Assembly: GCA_964020085.1 (NCBI GenBank)
Contig: OZ026601.1
Coordinates: 15,242,530-15,306,529, forward strand
Direction of reading: 5' to 3'
Source: Micromussa lordhowensis
Lineage: Eukaryota; Cnidaria; Anthozoa; Scleractinia; Lobophylliidae
Length of the DNA: 64,000 nucleotides
The position numbers and the translations under genes were made by a program. The notes under the pieces are model-generated. The model saw only the letters and a program-made list of their open reading frames with translations. It was not told where the DNA came from and did not search any database. Below, in pieces: positions 40,872-51,700 of the stretch (position 1 is its first letter; every line of letters begins with the position of its first letter).

Positions 40872-43251
40872 CCCTTTCACTACTATATGCTAATGAGGTC
40901 AAACCCCTCTGTTCCTGTATGTAATTAGAGCTTCCCTGCTAATTTTGACAAAGAATCAAAATATACATGCTCAGTAGATTTTAAAGACAAGTTATATAAA
41001 TTTAAGACCACAAAAGTAAAGAGAAATAGTTGCTTTACTGTTTTCCATGAATAAAACGTACAGTTTTGTGTGGATACGAATACAATTTACCTTGAAAGTA
41101 TCAACACAATAAAAATTTCAAATTTGCCGCCATTCTACAATGTCACGAAACGACTCCTAATATCCAAAGCTTACAATATACAGCAACTCCGCTAGCAACT
41201 TTACAATATGGGATAATATTTAAGGTAAAAACGAAAAACAATTGATGTGTTAAATTTGATTGTCTGTTCATTGAAAAGAAATAAAAGATTCACAATCCTT
41301 GTGTGTGGTATTCATTGTGACATGTTCGGCAGAGCGCGACCTTGCACAGACTACACTCAAAGCGTGTCTCGATCTTGTATCCTTTGGGTGTTCTTCGCCC
41401 GACTTTGATACACTGAACACATTTTCTCTTCCTTCCATCCACATGAACTGAGACATGTTCTTCTCGAGCCACAGGATGATGTGGAGTTTCTTGAGATCTC
41501 CGTTTTCTTTTTCTTTGGCTGAAACCATCGATCAAGTGTTTCGCAAGATCAAGTCTGAAGCTGATCATCGGTCGCTTGTGTTTACCTTGGTCAGCACGAT
41601 AAGTTGATTCGAGAATGAACCCGTTACACACTGAAAGATTAAATAAAAACCAGAAAATGTACCTGTACCATTTTCGCGAAGAATAACCGGCAAAATAAAA
41701 CGAACGAAGTTGATCGGCGCGGTCAACGCCACCCATGTTTGCCGTGTAAACGTCGGCTACACGCGGCTTTTCAATGTTGATATTTCGCCCATTCTTTCTG
41801 CGTTGAACAATATGTGGGACTTCGCTGGGCAAAACATTTGTAGACAAAAATGAAATGTCTCTTTTATCGTGCCATTTTGTAAAAACTAATTTGCCACGCT
41901 GTGCAGAAACCTTTTCTCCCTGTTTGAGTTTGTTCTTTGCGCAGGGAGGCAAGTCTTTGCGATTAGATCGAACAGTCCCACACGCGTAGGTGTCTTGTGC
42001 CAACAGATCTTCCATAAGCTTGGTACCTGTAAAAAAATTATCAAAAAAAACATGCCTATGCATTTTGAGAAATGGTCTTGCCATTTTTGTTACGACATCA
42101 TAGCCAAGGCCATTGAGTCGAGGAACATCTGCTTCTTTCCCGAGGTAAACAGAAAAGTTGCTTACATAGCCATTTTGAGAGTCGGCTGCCATCCAGACTT
42201 TGATGCCATATTTTGTTGGTTTTGCGGGCATGTATTGCCTAAAGGAAAGCCTGCCTTTAAATGCAATCATTCCCTCATCAACAGAGAGATTTTTAGAGGG
42301 CTCATAGGCTTTTTGGATATTCTCCAAAACTTTCGAAAGAACTGGGCGAACCTTATAAAGACGATCATAATTATCTTCGCCACGCTGCGGCTCTGTTGCC
42401 GAATTCGAAAAATGTAAATACTGGCTAAGTTCCTCAAATCTATTTTTTGTAACAACGTTCTGAATCCCCGTGTTTCCAATAAATGGATCTGAAGACCAGT
42501 ACATTGCTAGTCGGGGAAGGTTATTTATTCCCATGATAAGGCATATGCCTAAATAGGCTTTTACTTCTTGGCGAGTCGTGTCTTGCCATTTGTTGAGTCG
42601 CGCAATGTTGGTAGCAAGCTTTTGCCGTGCATACCTGTTTGTTTCCCTGACAATTAAATCGATCATTTCATCCCCAAAAATCAAATTGAAAAAGAAATCA
42701 GACCTTGGTTCTTCAGGAACTTCGACTTTTATTCCAGGTTGGCCGTTAAATTGAGAAATAACAAAGTCGGCAAGTTCATTTGACCACGCGGTTTCTTCGC
42801 CGATTGCATCAGCCGCGTTGTCTTCGTTGTCGCTTTCTTGAACATCTTCTTCCGCTTCTTCGTCGCTGTCAACTTCTGGGACATCTATATCAGAGCCTTC
42901 GGCATCTACATCGCCATTTTCTTCGTCTGAACTACCGAAAATATCATGATATTCTTCCGGAGTTATCATCGAAGGTTCCGCCATGGCCATGTTTCTCGTG
43001 TGTGAAAACAACAGTACAAGTTCGGCCGCTCACCACTCCACATAGGAGTACAAATCATATGCGCAGTGGATGGGATTTGATTGGTCTATACATATTTTAA
43101 CAATAGCAATATTGTTTTCGGACTCAAAAGGTTGCTTAGGGAAGGGAGGGTAGTTTAAAAATAGGCACGTTTGTTTGGCCGCTTTTGGCCACTCTAGTGA
43201 CTGAAGGCCATTTCCGGTTGGCCGCTTTTGGCCGCTCTAGTAGTGAAAGGG
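40872..43251 (-). mobile_element. Complete piggyBac transposon
   Basis: 2380 bp bounded by TTAA at 40868-40871 and 43252-43255. The terminal inverted repeat CCCTTTCACTACTA is exact at both ends, and CCC next to TTAA is diagnostic of piggyBac. A duplicated subterminal TTGGCCGCTTTTGGCC motif lies at the right end. The single intact transposase gene fills most of the element. Exact ends and an uninterrupted ORF point to a recent insertion. Confidence 0.9.
41290..43011 (-). CDS. piggyBac transposase (DDE_Tnp_1_7), intact
   Basis: 573 residues. The acidic, low-complexity N-terminus (about 25-75, with a GSSDEENGDVDAEGSDID stretch) is typical of piggyBac. Catalytic aspartates lie in LSVDEGMIAFKGR, HVFFDNFFTG and ANMGGVDRADQ, matching the three conserved Asp regions of RNase H-like piggyBac transposases. 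The C-terminal Cys-rich domain (CVQCIKVG, ECSLCKVALCRTCHNEYH) binds the inverted repeats. The enzyme excises and inserts the element at TTAA without footprints. The start could be M1 or M9 (both near the N-terminus); neither affects the domains. No stop or frameshift is seen, so the protein may be active. The gene lies inside the 40872-43251 element. Confidence 0.93.
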   Translation of the reverse strand: MFSHTRNMAMAEPSMITPEEYHDIFGSSDEENGDVDAEGSDIDVPEVDSDEEAEEDVQESDNEDNAADAIGEETAWSNELADFVISQFNGQPGIKVEVPEEPRSDFFFNLIFGDEMIDLIVRETNRYARQKLATNIARLNKWQDTTRQEVKAYLGICLIMGINNLPRLAMYWSSDPFIGNTGIQNVVTKNRFEELSQYLHFSNSATEPQRGEDNYDRLYKVRPVLSKVLENIQKAYEPSKNLSVDEGMIAFKGRLSFRQYMPAKPTKYGIKVWMAADSQNGYVSNFSVYLGKEADVPRLNGLGYDVVTKMARPFLKMHRHVFFDNFFTGTKLMEDLLAQDTYACGTVRSNRKDLPPCAKNKLKQGEKVSAQRGKLVFTKWHDKRDISFLSTNVLPSEVPHIVQRRKNGRNINIEKPRVADVYTANMGGVDRADQLRSFYFAGYSSRKWYRYIFWFLFNLSVCNGFILESTYRADQGKHKRPMISFRLDLAKHLIDGFSQRKRKRRSQETPHHPVAREEHVSVHVDGRKRKCVQCIKVGRRTPKGYKIETRFECSLCKVALCRTCHNEYHTQGL

Positions 43252-43255
43252 TTAA

Positions 43256-44447
43256 GGTAGTATATCAAATGCTCTGTACTCTGTACCAAGATGACGTACT
43301 TTTCATAGATGTTATGATAAAACATTTTGTTATCTCCCTTTTCACCTGTACAAGTAGCCGCTATATGGATTGTTTATTTCATACGACATACATGGCAACC
43401 GGCATTTTTGTTGTTGACCGAAGAGCTATCAACCAGAACATGAATCAAATAGAAACTATAGTCATCCGGCAGTAAGATGAAATTAATCAGCCGGGTATCG
43501 TAAAATTTCTAACCATTACTGAGGATATTGTAGCACGTGACCAACATACAAGATCTTAGAGGAGATCGTTAAGTTGTAAATATATCCTTGAAACTCTACA
43601 AGCGAATACCAAGACGTAAGCTTACATGTACTTGCAGTCAATACCTGTTTTTGTTAACTGTAGTTGAAAGCCTTCGCTGCTAAGCCGTGTTGTAAATTAT
43701 TGTGCTGCTGTGGGGTAAGGGGGCGCTTCTTGTAATTTGGTTCTCCTCAGTCACCTTTTTCAAAAGGCCTATGTATGCCTGTACCAATTTTCAAACTTAA
43801 TTAGCCTCTAAAATTCATACACGTTTTCAGGCCCTCATTTCATTTATGTCACATAATTTTTTTCCATAATTGCCATCTTGTCATTTTTGTACTTTGAAAA
43901 GAGGTACTATGATTTATCAGTTGAGTAAGGTGCGATGGAGCTTTGCTGACAAATCTTTGTACTTAAAATTACGGTGTTGCCAAGGGCAACTTTCCTCATT
44001 TCCATTGGTAACAATATCATTGCTTGCAATTTTGCAAGCTTTGGCACGCCTGCCAATGACATCAAAGGCCAACAAGTTGCAACTGGGAACTGAGCCAGTT
44101 GCCCGTGACAACAAAAAATTCTGACTGTTTGAAAATAAGGCAGACTCTATGCCATTAGTCAAAGCAATTTTGTTTGGATGTTTCTGTGTGGAGTGAGAAA
44201 ATATAGAAGAAATGTATCTCTACACTGAAACATAAAAGAATGGCCTGTCAGACATTTGTCCACATTCAAACCTCTATTAATAATTGATAGAAAACTGTAA
44301 CCACAAAATTAATTCCATGACTTGAATTTATCTAAATCAACATCAAGTATAAGCACAGATGAACACTTTTTTTCCAGGATTGAAGCCATTATGTTATCAT
44401 CAGAGCAGCTGAACCAAAACTGAATTAATTGTTTTCTTCACATCTAG
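43256..44447. other. Non-coding, upstream of BTB exon
   Basis: No supported exon. An acceptor (TTCTTCACATCTAG) ends at 44447, so an upstream untranslated or short coding exon of the BTB gene may lie here; the region also carries AT-rich filler. Confidence 0.4.
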
Positions 44448-44453
44448 AAACTA

Positions 44454-45242
44454 ATGATGCAGAAAAAAGGATCAGAGCCAGATTTTTCAGAGCCATGGCA
44501 TCTTAGCGATGTTGTCCTTGTTGTTGAAGATAAAAAGTTCCATGTCCACAAGGGTACTTTATCCATGTGGTCACCAGTGTTTGAAAAGATGTTCTCCTCG
44601 GAATTCAAAGAAAAATCAGCAGGTGAAATTCCTCTTCCTGGGAAAAATGCGGCTGAAATAAAGGAGCTGTTACTTGTCATATACCCAACATCCAAACCAA
44701 TCAGTGAAAACAACTGCTACTTTCTCCTTTCCTTGGCCAGAGAGTATCAGATGGCACAACTCACAGAGCGCTGTGAAAAGTATCTGTTACAAAGAGAGAA
44801 AACCCCTCATCAAGCCATTGACTTTCTTGTTTTAGCTAATGAGTTTAACATGGAAGATTTGTGTAAGCAGTGCGTTGAAATTGCCAAACACATCTCAATA
44901 ACTGAACTGCGGCGTCAAGAAAAGTATGCTTTGATTGCACCAGAAAATGGCAAGCAATTAGCTGAAAGGCGAGTGGAACTACTGGAAAACAAAATATTGA
45001 GCAGTGAACAACGGGTAAACGCAGTGAAAAAAGAGGTTAAAGATGCGTGTGAGTGGGGAATAAAGGAGCTTGGACGGGTTTTGTACCTTCAAAAAAACCC
45101 TGAAGGAAGACGCACTCCTCGTGCCCTTAGTGACTGTACAAAACTGTTGGAAGAAACAGCTCAGGAAAGTAATGAAGTTAATGTTATGCTGCAGTTATTA
45201 TGTCAACGACTCCGAGGCATTTATGAGCATTATCATGCTTAG
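44454..45242 (+). CDS. BTB/POZ domain protein
   Basis: 262 residues in one exon from ATG at 44454. Upstream, an acceptor ends at 44447 and an in-frame TAG sits inside the intron, so the ATG (or the second Met) is the likely start unless an earlier exon adds residues. Residues ~15-115 are a BTB fold: SDVVLVVEDKKFHVHKGTLS, FEKMFSSEFKEKS, IPLPGKNAAEIKELLLVIYP and NCYFLLSLAREYQM. A BACK-like helical part (AIDFLVLANEFNM, CVEIAKHISI) and a coiled-coil-like stretch (ERRVELLENKILSSEQRV) follow. No MATH or Kelch repeats are present. BTB proteins dimerise and often act as CUL3 adaptors; the partner here is unknown. A poly(A) signal lies at 45449. Confidence 0.85.
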   Translation: MMQKKGSEPDFSEPWHLSDVVLVVEDKKFHVHKGTLSMWSPVFEKMFSSEFKEKSAGEIPLPGKNAAEIKELLLVIYPTSKPISENNCYFLLSLAREYQMAQLTERCEKYLLQREKTPHQAIDFLVLANEFNMEDLCKQCVEIAKHISITELRRQEKYALIAPENGKQLAERRVELLENKILSSEQRVNAVKKEVKDACEWGIKELGRVLYLQKNPEGRRTPRALSDCTKLLEETAQESNEVNVMLQLLCQRLRGIYEHYHA

Positions 45243-45448
45243 GTTCTGTGTTGTGTTGGATCCTCTCAAATAATGGCACTTAAAGAACTTGTAGGGTGTT
45301 TCAAGTACACCTTTAGTACTTTTCTAAATGATGTAGTGGCACACCCCCCTAAATTCTCTCTCTCATCTGCTATCTCATGTCAGGTCCCCAGGCTCAAATA
45401 CAAATTGACACTCTTCATTCATCAAGAATACAATATAGATTCATCAAG

Positions 45449-45454
45449 AATAAA
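45449..45454 (+). terminator. Poly(A) signal, BTB gene
   Basis: AATAAA about 205 bp after the BTB stop codon. Confidence 0.55.
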
Positions 45455-45459
45455 ACATA

Positions 45460-46499
45460 TATAACCCATACAACATTTTGCATCATATTGAACTTAATAC
45501 TGCTGCAGTGTGACTGATTTTCTGCAAATGAAGGTGAATGTAGTATAATAACCAACATGTTGATTTTCGGATTTTCAGAGATCTCTAGAGCAGATGGCAG
45601 AATTTGGGAGGTAGTGGCTATTAAGACCTAATGGTATTTATAAACTAAAATTCAAAGCATCAGTTGGAGAGTGAAATAGCTGGTAGTATTTGTGGTGAAT
45701 CTTGCCAGCCACAAGATGACGTTAGATACAACACAGCATTTGAATGGTTTGTTTTGTTGCAACATTTAGCTTTGAATGCAAGGAGCATCTGAAAATGAAG
45801 TAAATATGACACTATAAAAACAATTTAAACGTATCTTCAACAAAAGTCTTTTTGTCACGATTGGCACACAATCACGCAGGTGTCCAATTACAGGTATGTA
45901 ATTACAACTTTTTGTAATCGGATAAATGTAATTGAGAAACCTACACCATTCACACAACAATTACATGCACTTAAATGGCTTCCTTCTCGATGTTTCCTGC
46001 AATTTTTTTAAACTTATGGAAAGTGCTAATGACTTTTTTGCTCAAGGGCTTTTTTAATTTGGAAATTAGTTATACAGGTAGATGTAACTAATTAGTAATT
46101 GGAGCTCATGTCATACAATTCAGAGAGTAATCAAGCTTGTAATTTCAAATTGGCCTGGCACTTCATGCTCAACCAACTTGCGCAATTTATTACTTCCTGA
46201 ATAGTACTTCACTCAGCCAATTACCATTTCATTAACAGCTCTAGTAAGCTCCCATTTGCACTCTTCCTTAAATGTTGGAGTTACTGACAACCTCAATAAC
46301 ATAATTATGTGATACTCAAAAAAATAAAGGTTTCAGCGGGATTTTAAAATGTTTGCTATGAAAGGTCAGGTCAAAACTAGCCAATTTATGCCATACATTT
46401 GCTTTAATTTCTTTTACACCTTGAGAGCTACTTTCATTGACCATAAAAAGATGGTCAACAGTGCTCACTATAACCAATCAAAATCGGATTTTAAGAAGG
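45460..46499. other. No gene recognised
   Basis: AT-rich intergenic sequence. No supported exon or paired inverted repeat. Confidence 0.45.
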
Positions 46500-46630
46500 G
46501 TATGCCAAGAAAAACCCATAGCGCATGTCAAGAGCAATATCAGCCTCAACCCACAAAATAATGGGACCAAGCCAGAATCAAACCCAGCCATGTTGGGGGG
46601 ATACAAGCACTCTAACCACTGCACCGTCCC
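46500..46630 (-). mobile_element. tRNA-derived SINE, second family
   Basis: Read on the minus strand, the head GGGACGGTGCAGTGGTTAGA looks like a tRNA A-box and TGGGTTTGATTCTGG a degenerate B-box. The body continues to about 46500. Different from the family at 47278. No target duplication could be read. Confidence 0.5.
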
Positions 46631-47277
46631 TGTGCACCATTGAATTTCACCATCTGAAGACCAAATTCCCTGGCTTTCTCTTGACTGTAAAAAGTCCAAG
46701 TCAGCCAGCCAGTATCACAAAGAGTGTGGCTTTGCATCCTGCTGAAGTAATTCACCCTACTTGAGCACTTCATGCTACACTTCATTAAACAACTAATTGC
46801 AAATCCATTACCACATGACATTTTAGTAAATAGCATAAGGAGTTTCAGTACAGGATGTCATCCTATACCAATTTTCAGACCAATGACAAAATCTGACTCA
46901 TTGTCAGAACAAATTAATGTCCTTTAGGGCTATAAACCTCTCATATACAGGCAGACACTGTTGGCCTGGGACCAGGAAAATTGTCCACTTATGGGAAGTT
47001 AAAACTGTTAGGTTTGTATGTAGCTGGACCATGACAAAATGTCTGGTTATAAAAGAGGTGTTCATTAGCGGGCGTTCCACGGTATTATGCTTAATAGCGG
47101 AACTCCTGTGTACTGTATTTTCAACTGTGTTTTCAATACAGATCGATCATGATTCTTTCAAGACTCCAAAAAACAAAATAGCTATGTTCAGTATTGTTTC
47201 CAAGTTGGATACAATTTCTTAAAGGCCTGGTATAGTTATGGCCTGCTGCAAAAATATTATTCAAATATTTACACTTT
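46631..47277. other. No gene recognised
   Basis: Non-coding between two SINE insertions. No supported exon. Confidence 0.4.
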
Positions 47278-47591
47278 AAAGTGAAGCCTTTTGAAGCCAA
47301 GGCTGGCTCATAGGTGCCAGAGCTTATCCCGGTTTCAGTAGCATGAAGCGGCTAGAAGTATTTCTACTTCCCCTGGACGGGATGCTACTCCATCGCAGAT
47401 CACTCCCCCGCAATTTTTTTACGTTTCCCCAACAAATAGCAGGTACCCATTTATACACCTGGGTGGAGAGAGGTACTGTGAGAGTAAAGTGTCTTGCCCA
47501 AGAACACAACACACTGTCCCCAGCCAGGGCTTGAACCCGGACCGCTCGCTCCGGAGTCGAGCGCACTAACCATGAGGCCACCGCGCCTCCC
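47278..47591 (-). mobile_element. tRNA-derived SINE, near full length
   Basis: Minus-strand head GGCGCGGTGGCCTCATGGTT and box B GGTCCGGGTTCAAGCCC give a pol III promoter. The body includes TTCTTGGGCAAGACACTTTA, CTCTCCACCCAGGTGTATAA and GGGATAAGCTC. Direct repeats of ~14 bp (AATATTTACA[C/T]TTT) at 47264-47277 and 47592-47605 flank it. This is the best reference copy for the other fragments in the window. Confidence 0.85.
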
Positions 47592-47605
47592 AATATTTAC
47601 ATTTT

Positions 47606-48678
47606 AGCATGAATAAATAACTTGAGTTACATAATGAATGCAAAACTGCACATTTGGAATTCTTGACATTTTTCCACTTCCAAATGTTAAACTAATACCT
47701 TATTCACACCAACCTGTTAAACACCCCCCAACTTAATAAGGCAAAAACATGTTTGAATAAACTTTGTTAGCAAAGTGGTTTGAAATTTGTCTTCTCAAAA
47801 TGACTGCAAAGTTGAAAAACCTAAACTTGATTTAGTTAAACTAGTTTAGTTGGTGTGAATGGGGTATAAGTTTCTTTAACATTTCTTTCATTTTTTGGTC
47901 ATCTTTCTTGAGACTTATGTACATGCACTCAATAACAAATATGTATTTTATTTGTGCAAAAATATATCTTTTGAAGAACAGCTCTATTTTACATTAATTG
48001 GCTGTTAATGTAGCCATGGTCAAAGACCTGACCATTTGAAATCTATTGCATCAACTGACCTTTTGATCATAACATTGACTTTGAAGGAATGAATAATAAA
48101 TTAATATTGTACAGCTTATATCATGTGTTGCTATTTTGTTGGTCTTCTATAAACTGCTTGAGTGTTGCTGAATCAACAGGAATATATAAATATTCTACAC
48201 CATCAGTACCCTGCAATGATACACAAAGGAAGGATTTAGAATACATCTATTGTAACTTATCAAATTTACATTTGATGAGTACATGTAACTACTGGCTAGT
48301 AGAAAATAAAGATCTAGAGAAAGTTTTGTTAGTCCTTTGCCTTCTTACTATAAAAATCCCACATCTTACACAAGGAACAGTGTAGCTCAGGGGAAGGAAA
48401 AAAATGAACAGTAAAATTAGTAAGAACACCATTTTTTAGCATCATCAATATCTCTTACAAACATTGTCTGCCTCTAAACGTCTTCTCCACTGCACTAGAT
48501 AGAATACAGTGCAACAAAGGAAAAAAACTACATTGCTGCCTATGAACAGGTTATTCACAGGTAAAAGAAAGGAGAAAGGGACAAACAGTCTGCTCGCACC
48601 CCTTAGATTTCTGAATGACGCCAAACTCCCATGGACAACTTGATAAACTGAGCTGCGTTTAGAAATGGTTATCAAAAA
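47606..48678. other. Intergenic region downstream of ORC2
   Basis: No supported exon. It probably includes the ORC2 3' untranslated region; an AATAAA-type signal on the minus strand could not be placed confidently. Confidence 0.4.
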
Positions 48679-48720
48679 TTAACACGTCCACTGGCAAATG
48701 TATTTACTTCCATGTACACC
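48679..48720 (-). CDS. ORC2: ORC2 final exon
   Basis: Acceptor GACAGCAG, then [13 protein letters not shown] and TAA. This fits the phase-0 end of the previous exon and aligns with the KKGxxGxxYL region of ORC2, but ends about 15 residues earlier than in vertebrates. The short length makes it tentative. Confidence 0.5.
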   Translation of the reverse strand, partial: GVHGSKYICQWTC

Positions 48721-51700
48721 CTGCTGTCATTATGTTACATTAATTTAGCAACATCATGTGCAGCAATGAAGCCAATACCCCAGCCAAATAAACTGAATGC
48801 ATGTAACTGTTAAGTTGAATGACCTTTTTGGAAGTTATAAGCTTGTGATCACGGAATTCTATTAGCTGTGCTTTCAATGTGGAGTCACTGTTTACCAAGA
48901 ACTGTTCCCGGCATTTGGAGTAACAAGCGTTAAATGACAGACCTACAGGAAGACAAGATATGGTAACATTATAACTCCAGTTCAACTCTATGACCTAGAG
49001 ATGACACTAATAACATTGCCAGTCAGCTAGATGATTAAGAGATATGTTTACATACAGTGAAGTATAGAATGGCTGAGATTAAATGTTCCATGAGTAATAG
49101 AGTAGAAGGGAGGAATAAAATATGGACTAAACACCACCAAGAAGATTAGCTGCGACCCAAGAGTGCTTCAGAGTGGGAGTAGTCTATTTTGGTGTTCACC
49201 TGTTAATAAAATATTTATGTCTAACAAATCTATTTTTAAAATTTTCATTGAATTCTAATTTGTGCACATTTGCTTTTAATCCATCACTGTACCTTTCAAT
49301 AACATGCAAACTTTGCTCTATATTTAACAGTTTCATGTTTTGTTTCCATTAATCATCTCTGCAGACTCCTTGAGAAACAAAAGCCTACTTCTACAGGTTT
49401 CACTTGTTAAAGAATACTTAAGACTAACAATATTTTAAGCTAAGAAATTTTCTTCCATCTTTGCTTTTCAAGAAATGTTATAGAATACTTAATGGTAAAA
49501 TTGCATTACAGAATTGCATTTTGTTATTGTATCATTCTTATTGCCTTATTCCAGAGTTCTTTTCAAGGGGCCATATTGACCCAATCTTTGTTTTTTCAAA
49601 TACATGTATTAATATTAAATATTTTATTGTGGGATTGGTGCAATAGCACAGCCTTGCTCAAACCCTAGCTACCTGTATTATATATATGCACACAAATGAG
49701 TAGCAAGAATCTCTAGACTATTTAAAGTTAAAAAAATGGGAATTAAGGACGATTGCCCAGTCAGCTGCAGTGTTAACTGACTTACCAATATAACAGCTAT
49801 TGTCTTTCTCCTCAAGTTGATGTCCTGCTATCAGGATGAAGATGCCACGAGCATTAGGAGTCAAACTACGGAACACATGAACCAACGAACTTAGAGCCAG
49901 TGCTCCAGTGTGCTGCACTAGCAGAGAATTCTCATATGATGTCTCTTCCTTGTATGGCTCAAATGACGTCACATCAAACCATGACCAGTTGAAACGTCCC
50001 AACTGAGTGTGATTCCAAACTGAAAAGATTCCATTTCAATAGAATCAACCATATTCTCTAATTCCCTGTCTCATTCAGTTTTGATAGCCAAGGTTAAAAA
50101 AATTGTTGAAACTAATCACTCACAGTAGTTGTAAGTTAGTCTTCACAAAATATTTTATAACAAAAGATGGTTTTAAGAACAAGGCTTGTTGTTGTGATCA
50201 ACCGATGTTGGTCGCCAATGCGACTAAACTTGGCAGTGGAAAACAGCCACTGGAAAAACCAAACTGTGCATTGAGAATAAAGAGAAAAGAGTGAGCGTTT
50301 CCAACCACCATCAAATTTTGCAGATATTGTAGTTTGAAGGGTTTATAATGTTCTCACCAAAGATGAAGCCAACTTCAAATAGTTGGGCCAACTTTGGAGA
50401 TATTTTCTCAACAGACATTAAAGAAACTTCCACATGCAGTTCTAAATGTAGACTCCAGTGATTCATTTAAAAATTTCTAGATTACATGTAGTACTGTCCT
50501 TGATTTACTCACTAAGAGGTGCATTGATGTGATCAATACTAGCAATGACATGAAGAGCATCAACTTCTGCAAGAAGGCTGAGGAGTGTTTGAGTCTGAAA
50601 TACAATCAAATAAAGTAACCTAAAAATTATCCACAAATAACCAGGAGTCATTAAACACCTACAAATATACTTATCTTTAGCCTATCCATACACCCTTGCC
50701 TCTCACTCATGCAGGAAAAAGGTTTTAAAAAAATAATATTTATGCAAAAAGAAATACTTGAGTAGTTAAGGTTGAATTAATGTCTAGGGTATACACCTAA
50801 TTGCAATAACATTGTCATAGAAAAAAGCAAAACCTCAAATAGGAATTAATTAGGCAAATTTAAATTTCCATCGTTCTTGAATTTTGCACATGGATTCATG
50901 TACAGTATATCTTTCATTCATGTACAATATCTGAGAACAATGGAAATTTAAATTTGGCTAATTAATTCCTATTTGGCTTTTTGCTTCTTGCTTTTTTCTA
51001 TGACAATGTTATTGCAATTAGATGTCTGTGGTGGACATTTATTTACCCTCACTTTGAAATTGCTAGTCTGATTTTTGAAACCTATAGTCGTGTTAAGAAA
51101 TACACAGGCAGTCCATAATTACCTTTTTGGATCTTAGCATAGCACCATCAATATTATGAATAATTATAAAAACCTCCTCTGGACCTAAAATATACCATGA
51201 AATAATACAGTCAATAATTCAGATGATATTCATACTTCAATTTGAAGGTAAACAATGAAGGCAGTGTCACAAATTTCACATTAACAATCCTCTCCCAGCC
51301 AGTTCAACTCCATGTCATTCAAACTCTTGCATGTTACCTCCATACACTTTGAAGTGCAACTCAAAACAGCAGCTTTGTACACAATCAGACAGACCTGTAT
51401 TTTTACTATTACTATTAGAACATTATTGATGTTTCTTTCTACCAGAAGACTGTAGCACAATTAACATTATCTTTTCATCGTTTCTTAAAAAGCAGACTTG
51501 GTACTGCTAGGAGTGGACCATCTCAGATCTCAAGAGAAAACTTTGCAAACATTAATTTTCATTCTAACAATACAATTTTAACTGTCGAAGAGTGGTACTA
51601 CTAACATTTCTCATTGCTGAAACTCTGTTTGATAAAGTCACACTGATCTGTCACACTCTTGAATGATCCATCATGCATTAAAACCTCCTCAGTTATTATA

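Noticed and set aside
41995..43100. Plus-strand frames of 100-140 codons
   Set aside because: They lie antisense to the intact piggyBac transposase and show no domain.
44444..44713. Minus frame opposite the BTB exon
   Set aside because: Antisense to a clear BTB domain, with no supporting motif.
47324..47593. Minus frame of 89 codons
   Set aside because: It is a translation of the tRNA-derived SINE, including its box A and box B.
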